Program-made: the position numbers and the translations under genes
Assembly (NCBI GenBank): GCA_017630215.1
Contig: JAGBVR010000011.1
Span: forward strand, 26,325-90,324
DNA length: 64,000 nucleotides
Direction: 5' to 3'
Source: Bacteroidales bacterium
GTDB taxonomy: Bacteria; Bacteroidota; Bacteroidia; Bacteroidales; UBA932
The notes under the pieces: generated by a model
What the model was told of the DNA's origin: nothing
Seen by the model: only the letters and a program-made list of their open reading frames with translations
Databases searched by the model: none
Shown here: in pieces, positions 42,334 to 50,750 of the stretch
Numbering within the stretch: the first letter of the stretch is position 1
Layout: every line of letters begins with the position of its first letter

Positions 42334-42840
42334 ATGAGCACGACAGACCAGCAAACATTCATCTTAGAACTGAAGGTCTTATCTAAAATCCTTCGGTCTT
42401 CCGGGACAATGGATCGTTCGACACTCGCACTTCTGGGTGAGCGACACCTGATGCTCGAGAAAACAATCATTCCATTTATTCCGGAGAGTACTTTTATTAC
42501 ACCTGAAGTTGCACAAAAGCTTAAACAAGCAGAATCAACTAGAAAGGATTTCATTATTGATGTTCTGGAAGCATTTCTCAGCAATAACACCAAGTTTGTT
42601 GACTCTCTAAAATCATTCAACCTAACCAGCAGCGAACTTAATTACTGTTGCCTTTTAACACTTGGGTTACGTGGAAAAGAAATAGGGATCTTGACTGGCA
42701 ATCGCAATCACTATAATATAAGCAGTGCGATTCGTCAAAAATTGGAGCTTTCTCCTGCCGATACAAACTTAGGAAATCACCTCCGCAATCTATATGAAAC
42801 AATCCAATGTGAAACAAATGAAAGTTTTGTGCCAAAATAA
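42334..42840 (+). CDS. Stand-alone HTH protein related to the C-terminal domain of the TPR regulator
   Basis: This 168-residue cytoplasmic protein has an N-terminal helical region and a C-terminal domain (about 100-160). SSELNYCCLLTLGLRGKEIGILTGNRNHYNISSAIRQKLEL and DTNLGNHLRNLYE in this domain match the C-terminus of the upstream TPR regulator nearly position by position; I quote it as two interrupted pieces. It lacks the sensor, membrane helix and signal peptide. It could act as a soluble competitor, amplifier or dominant-negative form binding the same DNA boxes. Its own promoter carries the double TGAAACT boxes, which would form a feedback loop. Confidence 0.75.
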   Translation: MSTTDQQTFILELKVLSKILRSSGTMDRSTLALLGERHLMLEKTIIPFIPESTFITPEVAQKLKQAESTRKDFIIDVLEAFLSNNTKFVDSLKSFNLTSSELNYCCLLTLGLRGKEIGILTGNRNHYNISSAIRQKLELSPADTNLGNHLRNLYETIQCETNESFVPK

Positions 42841-42882
42841 ATATTACCACCATTGAATATCAGACACTTAGTTCTCTATAAC

Positions 42883-42926
42883 TGAAACTTTATATTTTTC
42901 ACTGAAACTATCCAAATGTAATTTTG
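42883..42926 (+). promoter_or_regulatory. Double-box promoter TGAAACT-N13-TGAAACT-N9-TAATTTTG for the DUF3244-like gene
   Basis: Boxes lie at 42883-42889 and 42903-42909 and the -7 box at 42919-42926, 28 bp before the ATG at 42955. The first box is embedded in TATAACTGAAACTTT, a 15-mer that also occurs at 40367-40381 after the HEPN-like gene. Confidence 0.72.
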
Positions 42927-42954
42927 CAGCATTAAACAATTAAACAAACGTATT

Positions 42955-43341
42955 ATGAAAAAGATTTATTTTACTATTGTAATGCTGGCATTAAGCATTT
43001 GTTCCGTATCAGGTATGTCGAATAGATTTTCTGATGATGCAAAATCAAGAATTGAAACAGAAATTAAGATTAGCACTGGTGGACTTGATGTAGATCGATC
43101 AATAAGTCTATACACAATCGAAGCCTTCTTATTCCCAGCAACAGGAATAGTTGAAGTCAATTTATCAGATATTGGTATGGCAGAGGTATATGTTGTGGAT
43201 TCGAACAACCAGATAGTTGACTATGATTCTGTAAACACTGATATTCCTTCATCAGTATATTTATCTACTAATGGATCAGGAAACTATTATGTTGTTATAG
43301 TGTCAGCTACTCACTATGCAGAAGGGGCATTTGCAATCTAA
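42955..43341 (+). CDS. Small secreted DUF3244-like protein
   Basis: This 128-residue protein has a signal peptide (MKKIYFTIVMLALSICSVSG) and a beta-rich body with a repeated Val/Tyr strand pattern ending GNYYVVIVSATHYAEGAFAI, similar in layout to the protein at 31153 and to DUF3244 proteins. The first residues MKKIYF also begin the NVEALA protein at 46779. It is the probable main target of the adjacent TPR/HTH regulators. Function is unknown; an exported surface or signalling protein is my inference. Confidence 0.68.
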   Translation: MKKIYFTIVMLALSICSVSGMSNRFSDDAKSRIETEIKISTGGLDVDRSISLYTIEAFLFPATGIVEVNLSDIGMAEVYVVDSNNQIVDYDSVNTDIPSSVYLSTNGSGNYYVVIVSATHYAEGAFAI

Positions 43342-43378
43342 ATCATAGAATTGACTATATGGGAAAGAATAGTTGAAT

Positions 43379-43939
43379 ATGAAACACTTATATAAGCTAC
43401 TGATCATCACCTGTTCTCTGTGCATTTGTCTAACCTCGTGTAACGAAAAAGCAAAACTCAAGAGAGCTATGTCGGATTTTATGGAATCAGAAATAGTCAT
43501 ACCAAATGAAATAGAATGTATATATAACAGACAAGTGGATAAAATAATGCTTGATACTCTTCAACAACTTAAATTAATCGTGTATTATGATTCATTAGAT
43601 TGCTCATCATGTAGAATATCACATCTTATGGACATTTATTCGCTTTATGATATGGCTGATACTAGCAACTTCTCATTATTGACTATTTTTTCACCAAAAG
43701 AAGAAGATTTAGCAGAAGTCCGTAATCATATTGTGATACAGAATCTTCCAATTCCTGTTTATATTGACACAGATGGATCATTCGGCAGACTTAACAAAAG
43801 TATTCCAAGTGATACGCGATTTCATACTTTTTTAATAGATGCGAACAATAAACCTCTATTTGTCGGAAATCCTCTAATAAATTCAAGTTTAACAGATGTC
43901 TTAAAAACGATTTTGGATGAACACCAAAACACTTATTAG
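43379..43939 (+). CDS. Thioredoxin-fold lipoprotein
   Basis: This 186-residue lipoprotein (lipobox LTSC, Cys20) has a thioredoxin-like fold with the redox motif CSSC in YYDSLDCSSCRISHL at about residues 66-80. It continues with LLTIFSPKEEDL and PIPVYIDTDGSF, and the chain ends with FLIDANNKPLFVGNP. It would act as a periplasmic thiol oxidoreductase or a structural variant. The start is the ATG at 43379, with the signal peptide directly after; a TTG two codons earlier is less likely. Related redox lipoproteins accompany NVEALA-type genes in Bacteroidales. Confidence 0.75.
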   Translation: MKHLYKLLIITCSLCICLTSCNEKAKLKRAMSDFMESEIVIPNEIECIYNRQVDKIMLDTLQQLKLIVYYDSLDCSSCRISHLMDIYSLYDMADTSNFSLLTIFSPKEEDLAEVRNHIVIQNLPIPVYIDTDGSFGRLNKSIPSDTRFHTFLIDANNKPLFVGNPLINSSLTDVLKTILDEHQNTY

Positions 43940-43981
43940 GTTTTGTGTTATTATTAAACAGAACTATACCGATTGATTCCC

Positions 43982-45283
43982 ATGTATATAAAGCTATTCA
44001 TATATATACTTGTAAACCTTTGTGCTATTTACGAAGGTATCTTAGGTTTTGTACAAGTAACAGGACTAGGATTATCAAAGCATACCGGTTTTCTTATGAC
44101 GGGTAGTTTTACCAATCCTGGTCCATATGGTGGCTTTATTGCTATTTCACTTTCCTTATTAGGAGCCTATTATTTTATGAATAAAGAGGCTGAGGGATGG
44201 TATTGTAAGGTCATACGGATATTATCTGTAATCTCTTGCTTAATATGTTTGATTGTCCTTCCAGTATCCGTGAGTCGGGCTGCTTGGCTGGCAATAGGTG
44301 TTGCATCACTGGTATTTGGATTTAAGGAATTGAACCTCGCAAATGGGATAAGAAAGCATAAAGCAATTGCTGTTATTACCTTTGTTATAGTGATCATACT
44401 AATGACTGGAGCGTTCTTTCTGAAAAAGGATTCTGCAGTAGGTAGACTTCATATCTGGCATATGGAACTACGGGCAATTGTTGAAGAACCGTTGACCGGA
44501 TATGGCAAGGGGACGACATTAGGAGTATATGGCGATACGCAAGCTGAGTACTTTGCAGAAAAAGAGCGTCCTGATATTATTAAGAAAGTAGCTGGTTGCC
44601 CGGAGTATGCATTCAATGAATATTTGAAGATAGGAGTTGAGTATGGTATTCCCTCAATGTTGGGAGTAATTGCAGTGTTTATTCTTGTGATTGCTTTGTT
44701 ACTGAAGTATCGATCACCTTTCGCTTATGGATTGATTGCATTCTGTGTTTTTGCATTCTTCTCATATCCATTGGAGGCAATTCACATTAAGTCTGAAGCA
44801 GAAAAGGAATGGGAGAGTATACGATATCTAGCAAGTATGGAATTATATGAAGATGCGGTCGAAGAACTAGCTCCTCTATACGATAATCTTAAAGACAATT
44901 ACAGATTCATTTATGATTATGGGTATGCTCTTCATAAATGTAAACGCTATCAAGAAAGTAATGAAATCCTGAAGGAAGGCGCAAAGATTTCATCTGATCC
45001 GATGTTTTACAACATAATCGGGAAAAATCTGGAAACAATGGGATTATACGAAGAAGCAGAACAAGCATACCTTCACGCTCACCATATGGTTCCGCAGCGA
45101 TTATATCCATTGACTCTATTGATGGGTATGCACATTCGATTGGGTAATAACAACGACGCGCTGAGATATGGAAAAATGATATTAAATAAACCTGTGAATG
45201 AAAGACATAGGACAATGCTTAGATTGCAGTCAGATGCAAGACATTGTGTAGATTCATTGATATCAGTAAATAAGAATATATAA
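43982..45283 (+). CDS. O-antigen ligase-like membrane protein with C-terminal TPR repeats
   Basis: This 433-residue protein has about six to seven membrane helices in residues 1-265, with the Wzy_C-type core (SVSRAAWLAIG near 100 and GYGKGTTLG near 177 with the conserved RLHIWHMELR just before). A TPR region follows (about 280-425, EDAVEELAPLYDN, EEAEQAYLHAHHMVPQ). Ligases of this family usually have 10-12 helices, so the N-terminus is shorter than normal, and the frame could be a 5'-truncated gene. It would join polysaccharide or glycan chains to an acceptor. The TolC gene starts 14 bp downstream. Confidence 0.75.
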   Translation: MYIKLFIYILVNLCAIYEGILGFVQVTGLGLSKHTGFLMTGSFTNPGPYGGFIAISLSLLGAYYFMNKEAEGWYCKVIRILSVISCLICLIVLPVSVSRAAWLAIGVASLVFGFKELNLANGIRKHKAIAVITFVIVIILMTGAFFLKKDSAVGRLHIWHMELRAIVEEPLTGYGKGTTLGVYGDTQAEYFAEKERPDIIKKVAGCPEYAFNEYLKIGVEYGIPSMLGVIAVFILVIALLLKYRSPFAYGLIAFCVFAFFSYPLEAIHIKSEAEKEWESIRYLASMELYEDAVEELAPLYDNLKDNYRFIYDYGYALHKCKRYQESNEILKEGAKISSDPMFYNIIGKNLETMGLYEEAEQAYLHAHHMVPQRLYPLTLLMGMHIRLGNNNDALRYGKMILNKPVNERHRTMLRLQSDARHCVDSLISVNKNI

Positions 45284-45297
45284 TCAGATTCTTTTAA

Positions 45298-46761
45298 ATG
45301 AAATTTAGAATATTCATCTTTACGCTATGTTCCTCAATAGGATGTTTTGCGCAAAGTATGTCGCTTGATAGTGCGATTAATACATCCCGGATGCATTCTG
45401 TGGAAGCCAAAGAGGCGAGGCAGTCATTCATTTCGACTTATTGGGCTTACCGCTCATATAAGGCGAGCCGGTTGCCGTCGTTCAATCTGTACGGAGGACT
45501 GATGAACTTTGACAGGTCACTGACGCTTATGCAGAGTTATGAGGACGGTAGTTTCCAGTATGTTAACTCGTATAACCTTCAGAACAGCCTTGGTCTTCAG
45601 GTTTCGCAGAACCTGACTTTCACAGGAGGTACATTGTCGGTATATTCAAATCTGTCCCGTATAGATCAGTTCGGTATGGATAAGAGCCTGACCTGGTATT
45701 CTCAGCCTATCACAGTGTCGTATTCTCAACCTCTCTTTACATATAATCAGTTCAAATGGGACAAGAAGATCGAACCAAAGGAATATGAAAGAGGCAAGCG
45801 GCAGTATATGGAGTCTATGGAGCAGATCACCATCAATACGGTGCGAGCATATCATTCGCTTATTCTTGCAAGGATGAACAATGATATCGCAACCAGTAAC
45901 TATGCTAATACCGGAAGGATGCTGAGTGTGGCAAGAGAACGTCAGATGTTAGGATCTGTAACCAGAGATGAACTTCTGCAGTTGGAACTCCGAATGCTCA
46001 ATGACAGCATATCCATCAATGAGACTGCTGTTGCTGTGCGTGAAGCCCAGATGGTGTTGAACTCCGTTCTTGGATATGATGAGTCATATGAGATTACACC
46101 TGTGCTGGAGGAGAACCTTCCGGATGTGTATATGGATTACGATCTGGTGACGGCCAAGGCTCTGGAGAACTCTACGTTCAATCTTGAAAACGAGATCAAT
46201 CTTCTTAATGCAGAGGCTGCGGTCTCACAGGCCAAGGCTTCGAGAGGAATATCAATGTCTCTGAATGCACGTTTCGGATTGTCACAAACCGCGCCAGATT
46301 TCGGAGGAGTATATTCAGATCTGCTTGATCAGGAAGTGGTCGGTCTTTCATTCAGTGTGCCGATCTTCGACTGGGGACTTGGCAAGGGCAAGGTGCAGAA
46401 GGCAAAGGCGGCACAGGAAGTCGTGAGGGCGCAGGTACAGCAGTCAGAGAATGATTTCAGGCGTAAGATATTTACGGCAGTAGGACAGTTCAACAATCAG
46501 AGGCATCAGTGCTCGGTATCTAAAAGGGCGATGCTGATTGCTCAGGAAAGATATGAACTGATGATGGAGAAGTTCCGTAGCGGCAAGGCAAGCGTGATGG
46601 AACTTAATACCGCTCAATCGGAAAACGATACCGCCCTTCAGAAATATATCACAGATGTGAGCAACTTCTGGGAGTACTATTACACTTTGAGACAATACAC
46701 CCTTTATGATTTTATCAAAAGAAAGGATATGGATATTGACGTCAATGAACTAATATACTAA
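45298..46761 (+). CDS. TolC-family outer-membrane channel
   Basis: This 487-residue protein has a signal peptide (cleavage near CFAQS, residue 19) and the TolC-type helical repeats (TISNY-like NMIATSNY segment, GSVTRDELLQLELRM, SGKASVMELNTAQSENDTALQKY). It forms the exit duct for a periplasm-spanning pump. The 3' two-fifths of this gene are duplicated at 48961-49670 at roughly 85-90 percent identity by eye. The adaptor gene is next to the other copy, so this full gene is separated from its partners by the NVEALA cassette. Confidence 0.88.
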   Translation: MKFRIFIFTLCSSIGCFAQSMSLDSAINTSRMHSVEAKEARQSFISTYWAYRSYKASRLPSFNLYGGLMNFDRSLTLMQSYEDGSFQYVNSYNLQNSLGLQVSQNLTFTGGTLSVYSNLSRIDQFGMDKSLTWYSQPITVSYSQPLFTYNQFKWDKKIEPKEYERGKRQYMESMEQITINTVRAYHSLILARMNNDIATSNYANTGRMLSVARERQMLGSVTRDELLQLELRMLNDSISINETAVAVREAQMVLNSVLGYDESYEITPVLEENLPDVYMDYDLVTAKALENSTFNLENEINLLNAEAAVSQAKASRGISMSLNARFGLSQTAPDFGGVYSDLLDQEVVGLSFSVPIFDWGLGKGKVQKAKAAQEVVRAQVQQSENDFRRKIFTAVGQFNNQRHQCSVSKRAMLIAQERYELMMEKFRSGKASVMELNTAQSENDTALQKYITDVSNFWEYYYTLRQYTLYDFIKRKDMDIDVNELIY

Positions 46762-46778
46762 TTTAAACTCTAATTATT

Positions 46779-47138
46779 ATGAAAAAGATTTATTTTATCC
46801 TTACAACAGCAATTATTGCTATTTTATTTGCTTGTGTTGCTACAAACAAAAGTGAAGTTAGTAGTTTGTTGGAATCCAATGTGGAGGCCTTAGCCGATAA
46901 TGAAAATGGCTATGGTTGGCTCTGGGAAAAACATTGGGTAACATGCGAAACACTACTACAGATAGTCGTGGAATCCTCTTCTGGAAGCATTCAGGCTGGA
47001 ACATATGCATATAATACACAATTGATTGCCGAGCTTCAAAAAAGTAATACAGTCTACACGATTATTGGAGGTTCAGCTGGTCAAAAATCATATTGTTATG
47101 ATGGATGGAGTTTTTGTCTTAAAAATGAATGCAGGTAA
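46779..47138 (+). CDS. NVEALA-family secreted small protein
   Basis: This 119-residue protein has a hydrophobic leader (about 5-20) followed by the family-defining motif NVEALA at residues 34-39 (LLESNVEALADNE). A Cys-containing mature part has a C-terminal pattern SYCYDGWSFCLKNECR. NVEALA proteins are short Bacteroidales peptides encoded beside 6-bladed beta-propeller genes, and the motif may mark a processing site. The gene lies 17 bp after the full TolC gene. Its function and exporter are unknown; the neighbouring pump is a candidate. Confidence 0.85.
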   Translation: MKKIYFILTTAIIAILFACVATNKSEVSSLLESNVEALADNENGYGWLWEKHWVTCETLLQIVVESSSGSIQAGTYAYNTQLIAELQKSNTVYTIIGGSAGQKSYCYDGWSFCLKNECR

Positions 47139-47732
47139 TATGAATCATAATTATCTAGTAAACTTCATGTACTGATTATAATAAAATTAAATATCATATA
47201 AAACTTGGTTCGGTTGAACCTTCTAGTTCGTTGACAATATTGGAAGTTAGGTTTTGTAAGGAGGCTTAAAAGAGTTGATAGATCTATATGGGAAATTCTT
47301 ATAATTTGCTAAATTTCTATAGGGTAATTGCTGTCGAATTTAATGCATAGGTTTTATGATATTGAGTATCTTAAGCTTCAAATCTTATATGGAGAATCTT
47401 TGTGGATTCTCATATTGGGCTTAGCATTACCATCTGAAAGATTGTTTCAGGATATATGCTTTTGATGTTTGGTTTATATGGCCAAGGTGACATATCGTTG
47501 AGTTTGGCAAACTGGTCGAACATGAACATCCTCAAAGTTGTAGATTTATGTATTTGTTACTACCATATTTCCGTGCCATTAATTGTAGCCTTTGTGATTA
47601 ATGGAGTCTAGAACTGAGAGAATTGGTATTTTGGCATATGTGATTCTATCGTAGGTCGATAAGGAACCTTTAGAATGCTTAACTTCCATTTTTTAAGAAA
47701 AAGATTTCTGCCGGACAATAATAAATAAAAGT
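47139..47732 (+). other. 594-bp AT-rich gap with no gene; two hairpins
   Basis: I find no convincing coding frame between the NVEALA gene and the propeller gene. Two hairpins are visible: ATAT..AGAATC with GATTCTCATAT (47387-47415) and CCATTAAT with ATTAATGG (47576-47604). The stretch may be the remains of a decayed gene, as it is long for a gap inside one transcription unit. Confidence 0.4.
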
Positions 47733-48872
47733 ATGAGTAATAATTTATTGTATAATATTTTAGCGGTAACTGTGTTGCCAATTATAGGATTATTGGTATC
47801 ATGCTCTACCCAAGATGAAATCTCGGAGTCAAATGCATTGGACTTAAATGTAAATCTGACAAATAGTCAGGGGATTTTCCCTATAGAAGCTTTTGTAGAT
47901 TCATATCAATTAGTTGAATTGATTTGCGATGATAATTGTGTTATTGGTAAGATTAATCAGCTAATTATTGATGATAATTATATTTATATAAATGATAAAG
48001 AACAGTCTAATCAAATATATGTGTTTGATAAAAATGGGCGTTATTCTCATAGGGTAGGTAGAAAAGGACGTGGCCCAGGAGAATATGTTCATCCTACAGA
48101 TATGATTGTTGTAGACTCGGTAATTGTTGTACTAGATATGTATTCACATAAATTATTGTATTATGATTTAAATGGAAATCATATTAAAGATATTAAGTAC
48201 AATAATAAATATTTTGAAATAGAGTCTGATGGTGAAAATGTCTTTGCATATAGTGGAGACAATAGGCACAATCCACTGATAAAAGATCGAGAGTTTCTAT
48301 TGTTAGATTCAATGGGAGATGTTGAATCGGCGTATTTCTATAATAAAAATAGATTAAATTATACAAATGGTCAGAATATAAAAGAGATTGATGGCCGAAT
48401 TTATATGACAAGAGCTCTATTGCCATATGTCTGTGAATTTGATGATAGCCTTGGACTTTGTAAAAAATATAGAATAAATACAACGCCTAATCCTCTTCCA
48501 ATTGATTTTGAAAAACAATGTGGTGGTGATTATGAGAATTTTATAAATGAATTTAGAAACGATTATAGTTATTATTCTGGTAATTTCTGGGAGACAAATA
48601 AATATGTTGGTTTTACCACAGAGTATAAAGGACGTACATATCTATCAATATATAATAAATTAAGAAAAGAGTTAGTTACGGGTGTTATTGGTTTTAGCTC
48701 CAACAAATTATATTCAACCGATGTGCAATTGCTAACAATGGGAATTAAGAATAATACTTTTGTAAGTAATGATACTTTGTATTGTGTTATCAATCAACGA
48801 GAACAAAGTTTAGTCGATCCATTTATTAGCACTGATACTAATCCGAAAATAGCAATTATTAAACTGAAATAA
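47733..48872 (+). CDS. 6-bladed beta-propeller lipoprotein
   Basis: This 379-residue lipoprotein (lipobox LVSC, Cys24) has repeated propeller strands of the Bacteroidales type that accompany NVEALA genes (QIYVFDKNGRYSHRVGRKGRGPGEY, LLYYDLNGNHIKDI, RIYMTRALLPYVCEFDD). The GRGPGEY signature at about residue 115 is typical. It is AT-rich like the NVEALA gene and unlike the flanking TolC, adaptor and RND genes, which supports transfer of the two genes as a cassette. Its role is unknown, possibly binding of the NVEALA peptide at the surface. Confidence 0.85.
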   Translation: MSNNLLYNILAVTVLPIIGLLVSCSTQDEISESNALDLNVNLTNSQGIFPIEAFVDSYQLVELICDDNCVIGKINQLIIDDNYIYINDKEQSNQIYVFDKNGRYSHRVGRKGRGPGEYVHPTDMIVVDSVIVVLDMYSHKLLYYDLNGNHIKDIKYNNKYFEIESDGENVFAYSGDNRHNPLIKDREFLLLDSMGDVESAYFYNKNRLNYTNGQNIKEIDGRIYMTRALLPYVCEFDDSLGLCKKYRINTTPNPLPIDFEKQCGGDYENFINEFRNDYSYYSGNFWETNKYVGFTTEYKGRTYLSIYNKLRKELVTGVIGFSSNKLYSTDVQLLTMGIKNNTFVSNDTLYCVINQREQSLVDPFISTDTNPKIAIIKLK

Positions 48873-48960
48873 TAACTCTTTTGAAGATGTTCAATTCTCA
48901 AGCTAATGTAACCTATCCAGTAATGAGATATTTGATACAGCCCGCTAGACTCAAATAGTA

Positions 48961-49670
48961 TTGACTTCTGTTCTGGGATATGACGAGTCTTATGAAATAA
49001 CACCAGTGCTGGAGGAGAACCTTCCATATATATATATATGGATTACGATCTGGTGACGGCCAAGGCTCTGGAGAACTCTACGTTCAATCTTGATAACGAA
49101 ATTAAACTTCTGAATGCCGAGGCAGCTGTAGCGCAGGAGAAGGCTTCGAGAGGAATTTCAATGTCTCTTAATGTACGTTTCGGATTGTCTCAGACTGCCC
49201 CTGATTTAGGAGGAGTATATTCGGATCTGCTTGATCAGGAGGTGGTAGGTCTGTCATTCAGTGTTCCGATCTTCGATTGGGGGCTTGGCAAGGGCAAGGT
49301 GCAGAAGGCAAAGGCTGCACAGGAAGTCGTGAGGGCGCAGGTGCAGCAGTCCGAGAATAATTTCCGTCGTCAGATATTTACGGCAGTCGGGCAGTTCAAC
49401 AATCAGAGACATCAGTGCTCGGTATCTAAGAGGGCGATGCTGATTGCCCAGGAGAGATATGAACTGATGATGGAGAAGTTCCGCAGTGGCAAGGCAAGCG
49501 TGATGGAACTCAATACAGCTCAGTCGGAAAACGACACAGCCCTTCAGAAATATATTACAGATGTGAGCAACTTCTGGGAGTACTATTATACTTTGAGACA
49601 ATATACCCTTTATGATTTCATCAAGGGAGAAGATCTGGATATTGATGTTAATGAAATGATAGCAAGATGA
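48961..49670 (+). pseudogene. 5'-truncated, frameshifted TolC gene copy
   Basis: Homology to the full TolC gene starts near 48961 (SVLGYDESYEITPVLEENLP in one frame) and runs to the shared C-terminus. A 14-bp AT dinucleotide tract at 49026-49039 replaces the normal 12 bp, so the upstream part is two bases out of frame. The only intact frame begins at the ATG 49038, inside the protein, and has no signal peptide. The 3' end overlaps the adaptor start (ATGA), so this copy marks the ancestral position of the TolC gene in the pump operon. Confidence 0.85.
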
Positions 49671-50746
49671 GAAAGTTATTGAATATATTGGTTGTTATGA
49701 GTACGGCAATGGCGATTGCAGCCTGTGGAAATTCTTCTTCTGATGAATTGAAAGACGGAAAGGCAGTTGCCGTACCGGAGGTGAATGAGGTGGAGGTCGT
49801 TACTCTTGAGAGGACGGATTTCGCCCATCAGTTGCTGTCTAACGGAAAACTGAAGGCAGGACGCAGGGCTTCTTTGTCGTTTGGAAGTAGTGGCGTAGTG
49901 TCGGAGTTGAATGTGTCGAATGGTGGAAGAGTTTCTGCAGGAAGCTTGATTGCGGAACTTTACAGACCTGATCTCAAACTTTCTCTTGAAGCTGCCCAGA
50001 TCTCTCTGGAGAAGGCGGAACTGGAACTTTTCGATGTGCTTGCCGGTCAGGGCTATGCAGCCAAAGATACGGCAAGCGTGCCGGAGAACATTCTTGCAAT
50101 GGCAAAGATGCGTTCGGGCTATACTTCTGCGAAGAATAGTCTTGAAAAAGCCAGGCTGGATTATGATGGGGCTGTTCTTAAGGCTCCTTACAGCGGAAAG
50201 GTCGCGGATCTGAAACTTAAGGAGTATGACAGGACTACTTCCGATCCGTTCTGCACCGTGATTGATGACAGCAGCCTTGATGTGGATTTCTCAGTGATGG
50301 AGTCTGAATATGCATTTCTGGAGAAAGGGCTTCAGGTAAGGGTGATTCCTTTTGCTGATCCGTCCAAGTCTGTGACAGGCAAGGTCAGCGAGATAAACCC
50401 GACCGTTGACAAGAACGGACAGATCGCGGTCCGTGCGACAGTCCGTAATGACGGATCGCTGATCGACGGTATGAATGTGAAGGTAATCGTGGAACGTATG
50501 ATGCCGGGACAGCTGGTAGTGCCGAGAAGTGCCGTGGTCGTACGTGACAATCTTGATGTGCTGTTCACATATACCGATGACGGTGTCGCACATTGGACAT
50601 ACGTGAACATCATACGTTCAAACGGGGATTCGCACGTGGTGACAGCCAACGCCGACAGAGGTGCGAAACTCAATGAGGGAGACAAGGTAATCGTCAAGGG
50701 TAATCTTAACCTTGCAGACGGATCAAAGGTACAGTTAAAGAAGTAA
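49667..50746 (+). CDS. RND efflux periplasmic adaptor (membrane fusion) lipoprotein
   Basis: This 359-residue lipoprotein (lipobox IAAC, Cys20) has the split biotinyl-lipoyl, hairpin and beta-barrel domains of HlyD/AcrA adaptors (LLSNGKLKAGRRASLSFGSSG, VLKAPYSGKVADLKLKEYD, IAVRATVRNDGSLIDGMNVKV). It links an inner-membrane RND pump to a TolC channel. Its ATG overlaps the TolC relic stop, and the first RND gene starts 4 bp after its own stop. Confidence 0.92.
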   Translation: MRKLLNILVVMSTAMAIAACGNSSSDELKDGKAVAVPEVNEVEVVTLERTDFAHQLLSNGKLKAGRRASLSFGSSGVVSELNVSNGGRVSAGSLIAELYRPDLKLSLEAAQISLEKAELELFDVLAGQGYAAKDTASVPENILAMAKMRSGYTSAKNSLEKARLDYDGAVLKAPYSGKVADLKLKEYDRTTSDPFCTVIDDSSLDVDFSVMESEYAFLEKGLQVRVIPFADPSKSVTGKVSEINPTVDKNGQIAVRATVRNDGSLIDGMNVKVIVERMMPGQLVVPRSAVVVRDNLDVLFTYTDDGVAHWTYVNIIRSNGDSHVVTANADRGAKLNEGDKVIVKGNLNLADGSKVQLKK

Positions 50747-50750
50747 GGCC

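Noticed and set aside
49038-49670. Second functional TolC gene
   Set aside because: The frame begins in the middle of the protein, lacks a signal peptide, and the homologous upstream part is out of frame at the AT tract, so I call it a pseudogene.
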